Shown: piece after piece, positions 35,441 to 46,749 of the stretch
Layout of the letters: every line of letters begins with the position of its first letter
Numbering within the stretch: position 1 is the stretch's first letter
Source of the DNA: Monosporascus cannonballus
Lineage: Eukaryota > Ascomycota > Sordariomycetes > Xylariales
Assembly (NCBI GenBank): GCA_004154925.1
Contig: QJNS01000145.1
Coordinates: 62,001-126,000, forward strand
DNA length: 64,000 nt
Direction: 5' to 3'
Made by a program: the position numbers and the translations under genes
The notes under the pieces: generated by a model
Seen by the model: only the letters and a program-made list of their open reading frames with translations
What the model was told of the DNA's origin: nothing
Database searches by the model: none

Positions 35441-38400
35441 ACTTTATTATTCGTACTTATTAGAATCAAATATCGCCGACTTTAATTTAAAAATAAAAAA
35501 AGCGATATATGTCAAGGTATAGGAGTTAATTTACCAATTAAGAGAAATACTAAGACGTATCTTTTACATTAAACAGTACGGTGTTAGATTTTATAGAACT
35601 TAAACTGGTTTAACATAAAACTAAAAACTCCGCTAAATGTTTTAATTATAGCGAAATAAAGTATTATCGAAATATTTGTAAGACGTTTCGACGATAAAAT
35701 ATTTAAATCCTTATTTTTTGAGAATGGCCGAATGAATCGAATAAAACTTTATTTAATAAAAATAAGTAAAGTGTTAACATAATTTAAATTTAGTACAAAC
35801 GCGAACTGTCTGAATAAAATATTTGACACGGAATACAAAAAGCTTAAAAGCTAGCTCAAAATGTACTTAGGTAATAATAAAACGTTTTAAAGAAAATTGT
35901 TAAAAAATATCAAAAGTAAACAAATATTATTTATCTAGAAACTTTCAACAGATACGTTGAAATATATGTAATTTACTGTGGTAAATAACGATTTTATATT
36001 TGTAAAAAATAAAAAAACATATTTATTAACATCTAATAGGTATATATTAAGAGGAATTTCATTTTCATAATGAAGAGAAAGATTATAAACGTAATAAATC
36101 GTAGTATCGAGTTTTTCGAACTATTATCTTATAAGATCGACTTGATTATCGAATAGCTTTAAAACATTAGCCGAAAGAAAAATGATATCAGCAAGCAAAA
36201 TATTTTATTAAAATAAATAATATAATTATATAACGAAAAAGGAGTTAATTGAGCAAATAATTAAAATATTGTTAAAAAGAAAATGTTATTCATTTATATT
36301 TTTGATTAATATTTACTATACATCGGAAAAATAAAGAAGTTATTAAAACGAAGAATTATGTTTTCAGTCGAAGCTTGTAAAAGTACTATACGAACTTAAT
36401 ACAATAGGACGTAATATAATATACAGAAAAATTAATTACTTGAAAAAAGATATATTTATCTTAGAATACAAGGCAATTACGATAGTTTTAAGATCGAATC
36501 TATCGAAAAGATTGATAAATGTAATAATTTAAGATATTATATATATAAATATATAAAACGTTTAATATATTTAAAAAAGCGGTTAAAAAAGCTTAGTTAT
36601 AATAAAGACGTAAAATAACGAGATTTAAAGGAATTTAAACACTATAATAAAAGTTGTTAATAATTTAAAAATGTTAGATTTACGAATCGAAATATACTAA
36701 TACATAGTAATAATTAATTATACAGCTGCAGTAACAAATTATATTATATTAAAGAACGTTTATATGTTTAAATTATTTTAGAAGAATAAATTAAAATTTT
36801 ATATAATTAAGGCTAGCCGAAGTATGTATTTTCTTTATAATAACAGAAATATTAATTAGATAAAGATCGTTTTGCACATTATCGATAAGAACTAGATAAA
36901 AAGAACAAGACTTTAATATTTCATCCGAAAAAATACTAAATATAAGTATAAAAGTACGGTAAATACATTGTTATTTAAAGAAAAAGATATAAGAAAAAGA
37001 TTTAAAATAAGATTATTAAAATATAATAAATAGAATTACAATATACTATTTAAAGAATGTTAATTTATGAAACTTTTCTGTCGTTATAATTTTAATTAAA
37101 ATAAATTATATAGTTTTAATACATATCTAAAGAATTAATTATATATATTTAAATTTGATGTTCGAAACTATTTATACAATATGTTACAGTTTTCGTATTT
37201 AAAAGAAATATAAAATTATTATTTATAGCTAAGTATTGATAATTACTTCACATTATTCTTAACAATTAAATATTATTAGACATAATTATGGAAATAGAAA
37301 ATCGATTTTATAAACTGTAGCAGTTTATCGTATTCTATTTAAAAGTTGAATAAAAAATATATTACGTTTACTTTACTTTTTTCAAACTAAACTATATATA
37401 TAAAAAGGTTTTGTACTATATAATTTATACGATTAATCCTATATTCAGTATTTTCGAACACGATAATTCATCTACAGTTTTTACGATTAGAATAAATTAT
37501 ACCTTGGTTCTATAGAGCTTTATTTTAAAGACGAATAGTTGCCGATAAGCTTCGACTATAATAAACCGTATACCCGTTGGTTCCACGGTTTGGCAGAGTT
37601 CTTAAAGAATCGAGCTTTTATTAGTATGCATTCGATGAACTTAACCTTGTATAAAGCGTGATATAGATAATATAACTTATAAAAGTTTGAGCTTTACGCG
37701 GCAAACCTTAAAGGTAAACGTAAGAGTAAATCTCAAGAGTAAACCTTAAGTACGTATAAAATGCTGTGTGAACTCTTATCAGTGTTATCGTTAAAAATAT
37801 TAAATATTAACTAGCAAAGGGGTTAAGAATTCTAAGCTTGATCGTTTTACGATTATAAGAAAAATATTAATATGATAACTATATAAAAAGTACTTGGCAC
37901 TACATTATTTCCTTAAGCTATTATTAAATATAATATTATACGAGAACAGTCGAAATATAGAACATCAGTTATTTGTAATAATACAATTCTTATAAAATAT
38001 TTTATTTACTACATTTAAGTTTTATATAGACATCGAAAAGATAAAGTTATTAATACTAGATATTTAAAAGAAACATATTTTCCTAAAAGATTTGACTTCA
38101 CATTGAATTTTAGAATAAAATTAAATTAATAAAAATAACAGTAGTAGAATTTTAAAATAATAAATGTCCAAAAAATATATATTTTATAAAAGACATTATT
38201 AACGAAATTTGAAAACGAAAATAACGACGTAATTAAAGATTTCGAATTTAGATTTTGGAACGTATTAAGCCAGATAATTATAAATGGTAATAGATTATGT
38301 TTCGCCTTATTGTTATTTGTATATTACGATTTGTTTTCGATATTGTTTACATTTCTAGATATATATATATATAATATATTCATTATATTCAGATAACTTC

Positions 38401-39200
38401 TTAATTACGACTCGACGAATAATTTATGGTTAATTAAAGTATAAGTCTTTTTACACTTAGTAAAAATGATATTGAAAGTCGATACTTAAAAGTTGAATAA
38501 TAAATCCAAACCCCGTTATTAGCCAGTAAAGGATTAGTAACCAGATTATATAATTTACCTCTTCTTAAAACAGTATTTCGGTTAATCGCTAATATAGCTC
38601 CGGAAACCATCCGATTTTAAAGAGGTTTCTTTTTCTTTTAGTATCAGTTTACCTTTATAAAAGATGCTATTAAAAATTGAGGATTTAAGGTTAAGAGAAG
38701 TAAGAAAGAAAAGGAGGAAAAAAATATATAACTATATAAAAAAGCAAGAAAAAAGAGCCAATACTTAATAAGAAGTTATATATTTTAATAATCTTGGTCC
38801 GAGCGCTAAAAGAAATTGTTTAAAACACCTAATAATAAAAGATTTCGATTTTGTGATTATTCTACGAAAATTAGTTACGCGAAAATACCGTTTTATTTTC
38901 AGTTGTTATGGATTACTAGATGTTAAAGATTATAAATTAATTTTCTCAAAATTTTATAATAGCTTTATTAATATAAAAGGATTTTTGGTCTAGGCCAGGT
39001 TTAATATAAATCTTTATAAGAACCTTTTAACGGAAGATTATTAAAAAAACTAATAGTTATTTCGCAGTTACTTGCGGAAAAAAGTTTTTTATAGTTTAAA
39101 TTTAGTTTAAAACATTATTTGCAAAATTAATTTAACGATATTTGAGATATTATAAATTATATTTATAGCAAATACCGGCATTTGGAAAAGGCTATAGGAC
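35441..39200 (+). other. AT-rich block with a Gag-like zinc-knuckle remnant
   Basis: At 35638-35679 the + strand reads CFNYSEIKYYRNIC. This is a CCHC knuckle (C-x2-C-x4-H-x4-C) with the second Cys and the His both changed to Tyr, as TGT-to-TAT and CAT-to-TAT RIP would give. It marks a Gag or LINE ORF1-type remnant on the + strand. The remainder to 39.2 kb could not be assigned; 37540-37760 is a less mutated patch. Confidence 0.45.
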
Positions 39201-42200
39201 TATAATTGAAAGATCCCGGTAAAAAATAATATTCGGTTAAATAGTTTTACTTTTTTTAGACTAAACCATGTTGATATCCGAGTATATAACTCAGTTTTAT
39301 TCTTTAGCGGTAATTTCAAAAGTTTTTAATAAAACTATATTATTTCACCTTTATTATAAAGGGTTAAAATTATAGGTCAAGGACGAATTTGATATAAAAC
39401 CTAAGATGGAATCTTTTACAAAATATGCTGATAAAGTTATTATTGCTGATAAATGTATTTTTGATCGATATTTTAAGACGAAAAGAGTTAGCAAACGAAA
39501 TAATAAAAAAGGCTTTAGTAGTCAAATTCAAAAAGATAAAGGTAAGTTTTCAAAAAGCCTAAAAAAGATAAGTGTAATATAAAACATTTTAATTATAATA
39601 AAAAGGGGTGCTTTAAAAGAAATATCGTTTTCCAATTAAGAAGAATTCTAATAAAAACGGAATTTTTAACTCTAGACAAAAGTTAAAGCGCCTAAATAAA
39701 GAAAGAGATAATAAAATAAAAAAGAAAAAAAAGAAATTAGTCCGATTTTCTTTAACAAGAATGTACTATTGCCATATTTATCTAAATTCAAAACGATGTC
39801 TTAAAGTACAAGAATTATTTTATATGCTAGGACCGGGAGATTAAAGCTTGCAATTATTATTTAAAACCAACGGCTTTTGAGATATTTATAAACTTAGAAT
39901 GTTTTTGTTATTTTGATATATAGAAATACGAGATATGTATCGAATACGGCCAGTTTCGGCCAGATATTAATAAATATAAATAATTATCTCCCGAGTTTTG
40001 CGAACTTTTGAATTGTATTTTATGTTTAAAGTAATGTTTATGAGATTTCTACAATGTATTATATTTTTTTAGCTTCGTATAACAGCGATGATTTAATTTA
40101 TTTATACGTGAAAGAAAATAACATGTCTTGACCTGAATAAGATATATAGATATTTATAGAATTAGATAAAAACTGTAAATATATAGAAACCTTCTTATAG
40201 CTAAAATATCTCAAATTTTATTATTTATATTTCTTATTAGAATAAAGTTGAAAAGCCATATCGTAAGAATATTTGTGTTATTTGCCAATGTTTTATATGT
40301 AAAATAAATTCTTGAATATAGATATAGTTTTTTCTTAAATTTATATTTTCAATTATAAAATTCGAAAAATACGAGACCAAAGATTAAGTTAAAAGAAAAT
40401 CGTTGCTGTGAAATGCCAGTTAAGCAAATTGAAATGGCATAAATATATAGATAATTATTGTACTAAATATGCAGTTAAAAAGGCTCGAAAATAGAACTGT
40501 GCTTTATAAGCAAATTATATCAGTTAAAAAATAAAAAGTTTTCTAAATCAAGATAGTAACGAATCGATTAATAAAACTTTTATATAAGGTAAAAACAGAA
40601 GTTGGGAATTAAATCAATATTCTTCTTTAATTTAAATATACAACGTTTCAAGTTACAATAAATTTAAAACGGAAAAGTTATTTTATTATTTTAACAATAG
40701 AAGAAAAATATTATGTCTTTTAGTGATGTAAGTTGACATTTTACAAGCGAATGATAATAAACGAAAACCTGCTTAAATATAGAAATGGATATGTATTTCG
40801 ATTAATTAAGAATTTTTTTATTTAGATTTAGGGATACACTTAATACAACGGATATTTTAGAATATAATATTATTTTAGGAATGTTTCAGTTTCGTATTTA
40901 TAATTTAAGAATTAATTGAAAAAGTTAACCGTTTTTCTAGATTAATAAGACGGTATCTAAAACGAATTATTGAAGAATTTGCTATATAATTAAAGAAGTA
41001 TAAATTTTGAATCAAATTAATATAATATTACGTAAATATCGCAAACTTTAAAGAACTATTGATATATAAAAAAGATTATAAATTATATTTATACGTTTAA
41101 TCGAATTACCGGGAATTTACTAAAAGAGATATTATTTAAAACTTTATAGAATTTATTGTATAAAGCTACAAAGAGTAACAATATTACAAAAAGCATATAA
41201 TTAGAATTTTTAAAAATATATTAAGTCTTTTAATTCTTTATCAAGTTACACGGTTCTCGAAGTATTTAAGTTTAAGTATAATAAGTAGAAAATTAAATAA
41301 AACAAACTGTAATTTACCAACGTATAAATAAGTACTAATAATTAAATAATATTATTATTACAAATGGTTACTTTGAAATTTTATAAATATATTTAAGAAA
41401 AACATTAATAAAGTAATATAACTTACCATATTTAATTTTCGAAACGGTTAATACCGTATACGAATAACTAAAAAAGAAAAATGAAAATCCGTTTTTATAA
41501 AGATATACGAATATTACGACTATGAAGTTACGCTTATAATAATTATTATTATCTTTATAATTTTTTAATCATTAATTATAATAATTTTTAAAACCTTTTA
41601 AAATAACTTTATATTTATATATTTTGACACTATTCTCACTTATTTGAAAACTTTAAAATCATACCAATATTAATTTTCTTAAGTATTTCAAATTTTAAAC
41701 GATATATATGTCCGAGTTAATATAGTAAAAAATATATGACATAGTTAAAGGTTAGGATTTCAGAAATTTAGTTTTATTTTCGGCTAAATTTAAATCGAAG
41801 TTTTTATACTAAGAGTAATTAAAAACGAGTTTATTCTTAATAAAGTAAATGTACTAGATGTTTACCAGATTTTAAAATTTATTAATTAGGCACGTAATTT
41901 AATTAATAGATATAGAAATATAAATAAATTATTGAAGAAATTTACTATTAGAATATATATTAAAAAAAAACTTAAATCTTTAAAACAAATTTACGAAGCT
42001 TTTTAATAATTTAAAAACGAAATTACTTAAATATCAATTATAAGAATCTTTTACTGCACTTAAAAGGAAATCAGTGAAAACCGCCGCCTTATTTTACGTT
42101 TTAAATGTTATTTTCTAAAAACTAAAAAAAGGTAAAACAAAATCTAATAACTTCTTATTTCACAGCGTTACAAAACAAAAAATTTAAATATCCGATTTAT

Positions 42201-43900
42201 GATAAAGAACTATTGGCGATTATTAATATTTTTTGAAAAAAAATAAAATCCTTACTTTAACGATATTAAAAGAAAAGTGTAATATTTATTTAATTATAAA
42301 TAATCTGTCGAAGTAATGAAAATATAGATTTTAATTAGAAAATAAAAGATTTAAACGGTTTTTTGTTAAGATTTAACTTTTAGATATATTATACTAAGAA
42401 AAAGAATACTTAAACAGAGACTTTTACTTGCAAAGGCGATTATAAGTTTAAAGCCCCTAAAGAAAATTTGTAAATATTATAATATAATAAGGACAGCATT
42501 ATGCAGTTATATAAAATATTAGAAAGGTTTACCTTCAAAGTTATTAATATGGTTTCGAAAAATTTGTAATATAGAAAGACAGAAGAAAATCCACTATATA
42601 AGCGGATAATTAATAGATTTATTAAGGTACTATAACAAATATTATATTTTCGAATATTAACAAAAGTGTTTTGTCAGATAATTTTGCAAAAGCTTAATAT
42701 AGAGTGATTAAGAAGACTTTAAAATTATTAAATACTTGCTAAACAAATGTTCTACAATTACGAAGAATAATTAATAAAATAATTAAAGGTTCTTATTTTT
42801 GCAATACAATAAAGAAACATTATATTAAATATATAATTTATTGTAATTTGTAAACGATTTTAATAAGGTATGAAATCTTATAACGTAAAATTCTTTTATT
42901 AATTTGTTTTCTTATTGAAAAATTACGATGCAAAAATTACATATTATAAAATGGACATAAATATGAATAGGTTTAAAAAAACGCATATCTACTACGTTTT
43001 AAAAAAATATAACAGTAAAATAATTAATTTACGATTTCATATAAAATTACTTTGATAAACATGGAATAGCAGAAAAAGTTATTTCTAATAGAGATAGGTT
43101 TTTTTATTTCCAAATATAACGCCAGTTCTTTTAAACCAATCACCGTCAAAGTTAAAATTTTAATAACATATTATCTTCAAACGAACCAATAAACGAAATA
43201 ATTAAATTAAATATTAAAGCATCATTTTAAAAGTTCTATTAATTATTAGAAGGGTGATGAAATAGAAGTTTTATTATTACTACAAATAATATAGAACAGG
43301 TTAGTAAACGAAAATATAAGTATATTTTTATATATAGCAGTTTACGCGCGTATTATAAAAACCGACGACTGGTTTTCAAAAATATTTTCGCTGAATTAAA
43401 GGCAGACAGACATATTGATAATAAAGATCGAAATAATATAAATCTGTTTTCAAGTAGAATCATAATTCTTAAACTGAAAATAACTAAGTATTATATTAAT
43501 TTTATTTTTAAAAAAACGAGTTTTGTTAAAAGGAAATAAAGTCTCCTTATTACGTTAAAACCAAAACGAAATATTTAATATTTTCTAAATTAATATTAAA
43601 AGACTTAATGCTAAGCTGTACTTTAAGAGATTTATAGAATTTAAATTTAATAACACTATTTTTAAAATTTATTAATAATTGTTAATAATTCAAAATAAAA
43701 GATAATATCTTTTATTTTGCATTTCTTTCCTTAAACTTGCACTTAAAAACGTCCCTTTGAAAAAAGATTTAAAAGTTAAAAAAAACATAATCGTCCGTTT
43801 GGAAATAAATTTAAAAAGTGAAGAAAAGCCGATAAATACGAATATAAATTTAATATAATCTTGATTTTTAAAATACCTAGTAATAAGGTTTAGTATTCAA
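39200..43900 (+). mobile_element. Second Gypsy-type retrotransposon, + strand, decayed
   Basis: Gag-like sequence near 39300-39650 ends in a knuckle-like, Lys-rich stretch. Reverse transcriptase is recognisable near 41570-41660 by position and the ruined Y-x-D-D region. RNase H follows at about 42150-42470 (KKFKYPIYDKELLAI and a region matching the RQARW...GKEN...ADALSRR segment). Integrase appears near 43150-43300 (LQTNQ*TK*LN*ILKHHFK, matching the PQTNGQTERLNQ segment). The 1.6-kb spacing mismatch with the chromovirus family shows it is a different family. No LTR pair or target duplication could be found. Confidence 0.6.
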
Positions 43901-45607
43901 TTAAATAAAAGGAATATTTATTAACGAAAAATATATAGAAATTATTTAATTTTTTAATAAACACGATAAATCTGATTAAAACGTTTTCTCGCTAGAATTT
44001 TAACTAACCGTTTCTAATACGGCCAAAGTTACGAGCGATAACGGCTGAAACTCTAAATTTAACCTTTCGTTGTTTTAATAGAAAAAGAAAATAAAATATT
44101 TTGCTATAATATTTATTTTTACAATAGCTTACGTTTATTTGACATTTATCCGACGTCGTTTATCATTTAAATATTTTATATTTTTAGTTAATTTAATTTT
44201 TATCTTTATTTATATTGTAAAGGCTTTTTTAAAAGGAATTTTGTTGTAATCGAAAACGTTATAATCGGTTAACAAGCTTGTTCGTTTTTAATAGCCTTAT
44301 AATATATTATTAGGAAATCCTTTATCTTATATTATTCTTTTTACAATTTGTTATGCGCTTTTTCGATTTCCGCTAAAAAGTTCATATTTAATATGTTTTA
44401 AAACGAATGTTAACCATAAATATAAGTATTATAATTTAAAATATGAAATCAGAAAACTTATGATAATTTCTAAAACGAATATAATACGCATAATGAATAA
44501 TTTAGAAATCAAATTCTTTTTTAAAGAAATCCGCGCGATTGCTACGGGAATTGCGTTAATTGAAACAAAACTTTATTTTTTGAATGTAACTTGTTATAGT
44601 GAAAGTAATTAAAGAACGTTAACAGAACATCGTTAGGAAAGGGAGTTTATCGTTTTTATTTTTAAAACAATGATCCTTAAAAAATAATATTACGAAAACA
44701 GGGAATTTCGTTTTCAAAAAACTTTTTCAAAGCTTAACGTTAATATATAACGGCTCAATATCGGCCAAGTGTTTTTGGTTTTTTTAAGTGATCCAAGTAA
44801 TTTAAATAATCTCACCAAATTATATAAATTATATAGATTTCTAATATACTTACTTGGAAGGGTAGAACGTATCATAAATAGATATCTTATATAAAGAATA
44901 TATACTTTGTGTCTCTTTTTAGTTATTAATCTCAGCCTTTAATTAAAGGCGTCGTTTTTAATTAAAGGAAACATCTATAAATCTTTTGAATAAATAAATC
45001 TATAAATTATTCCTCGCCTTATTATTACTTACAAATCAAGACCTTTTTCAGATACTGCTGATATATCCAACTAAATGTATAACAGGTTCGTTACAATAAT
45101 TAATTACCGTTAAACCGTTCAAACGCTAATAATTCGATGTAATAAAATTTATTTACGTTAACAGCAATTGCCAGGAGATCGATAATAGATCGGCGATAAA
45201 TCGACGTTATAATAACTTAATACGTACTTTATTCTTTGAACATTTATATTTATATTAATAAATTTGCGATATGTACAGCCGAAGAATTTAATAAGCTAAA
45301 AGAATTAATACATTGGAAAATAACGTATGAACTAAAAATTATTTCTTAATACAGAATCGAAACGGTTTCTTTTAAAAAAGAATAATAAAATGAAATAAAT
45401 TCTGGAGAGTATTTTATTTAAAGGCGGATAAGAACCTTTAACTTACTTAACGTTAAAATTATTAATTTTTTAAATTACATAGCAGAGTAACTAGTTCTTT
45501 TAACCTACTTAAATAAAATTAATATAGAAAAAGCGATATAGCAATAAAAGATGATAATATATATAAGTTGGAAAGGAATTTAATATAAGAAAAAAATAGA
45601 TTTACTA
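43901..45607. other. AT-rich DNA, unassigned
   Basis: RIP-like sequence. It probably includes the end of the second Gypsy element and the decayed integrase of the following partial chromovirus, but no motif is clear enough to name. Confidence 0.4.
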
Positions 45608-45939
45608 AATCTTTAATTAAGCAAAAGTAAAATCCAGATTGCGAAAATATCTAGAAATCTGCTAAAAGTCTTATAAATATTTAATGTTTATTAAAAAGTT
45701 TTGATTAATAATATTAAAATCGCTATTAATGGTTGTTTAATTAAGGTTTTTGAAAAATACACTAGTTGAAAATATTTACTGATTACGCAATTTTAAAAAT
45801 TTTGGTTTTCGTATATATTTACTTAATTCGCTCATCGAATAAAATTTAAAATTAATAATTTCAAAATGTTTTTACGTAGAAGGTTTTTTAACACTAAAAA
45901 TAAAGGAATAAATTAATAGTTTTATTAATATTATATTGT

Positions 45940-46260
45940 TTACGCGTCAGGCTTTTCTTTATTCTTTGTTGAAGTCGTAAAAAGGTTTTCTTAATTACAG
46001 CCTTTTTACGGTCTAGACGGGTTTTTACTTAATGCGATCAAAAAAGTTAGTCCGAACATAAAGACTATTATCACGCCTACGATTTTTAATATATTCGTCA
46101 CAATGATAAACCTTTTTGATTATTTAATATTTTATACTATTTGTAGAATAAGGCATTTCTAGTATTATTTCAAAACCAAATCCGATAATAGGAGTAATTA
46201 AAGATTTTAAAACAATTTTTAAATAAAACGATTCCGAAATTTAAAATTAATAAAACAACT
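45940..46260 (-). pseudogene. Antisense zinc-cluster remnant of the mirrored chromovirus
   Basis: From an ATG at 46156-46154 the minus strand reads MPYSTNSIKY, a stop, then VYHCDEYIKNRRRDNS. The C-D-E-Y pair matches the second half of the cluster (C-x2-C). The first half is only partly recognisable and spacing is imperfect, so identification rests mainly on position and orientation relative to the chromodomain. Confidence 0.4.
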
Positions 46261-46299
46261 TGCTATAATGGAATTAAAATTGTATTAAACGAAAATCTT

Positions 46300-46699
46300 T
46301 ACAAACAAAGAGCTTTTTTTAAGAAAAGGAAATCGAATTACAAATAGAATTAAAACCGGCTATAAAAAACTGTTAAATGTATATAAATAAATTACAAAAT
46401 TTAGATTTCTTTCAATATCGAAATTTAAATACATTTATATAAATTCATTGTATTAATAAATTAAATTTGTAATAATTCCCAATTAAATAAAAATTTTGAT
46501 TAACCGATAGAACATATGTATATTTATTAAATATATAAATAAATAATATTAATTTATAATATAATTTCATTACTTGAGATACTTTTAGTATTACGAAATG
46601 TAATTACATTACTTTATTACTCAAAATTTTACGATATTTCTGCTACCTTAAACTCGTACGATTTAGGTTTAATGGTTGGTTAAACTCCTAGCCGTCATA
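46300..46699 (+). repeat. Terminal LTR of the mirrored chromovirus (inner edge approximate)
   Basis: The outer end at 46699 is well defined by similarity to the reverse complement of the other LTR starts (TATGACGGCTAGGAGTTTAA). The inner edge is assumed from the 396-bp family length. The gene island starts 50 bases further on. Confidence 0.6.
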
Positions 46700-46749
46700 A
46701 TTTGATAATAGCCTATTTTGGCGTTTTAGATAAATAGAATGTAGCGCAG

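Larger units (their letters stand above)
45608..46699 (+). mobile_element. 3' part of a chromovirus of the same family in opposite orientation
   Basis: On the + strand 45608-45690 encodes a chromodomain (LIKQK*NPDCENI*KSAKSL, Trp codons now stops). The following 600 bases hold the antisense zinc-cluster remnant on the minus strand. An inverted LTR-like end, identifiable by CGATATTTCTGCTACC and GGTTGGTTAAACTCCTAG, finishes at GCCGTCATA (46699). The layout chromodomain - antisense frame - LTR is the same as in A-E but mirrored. The 5' part is missing or unrecognisable. Confidence 0.7.

Noticed and set aside
9656..46699. AT-rich block as a mitochondrial insertion or contaminant
   Set aside because: Retroelement genes with intact LTR pairs and target duplications, and directional C-to-T changes between LTRs, explain the composition.
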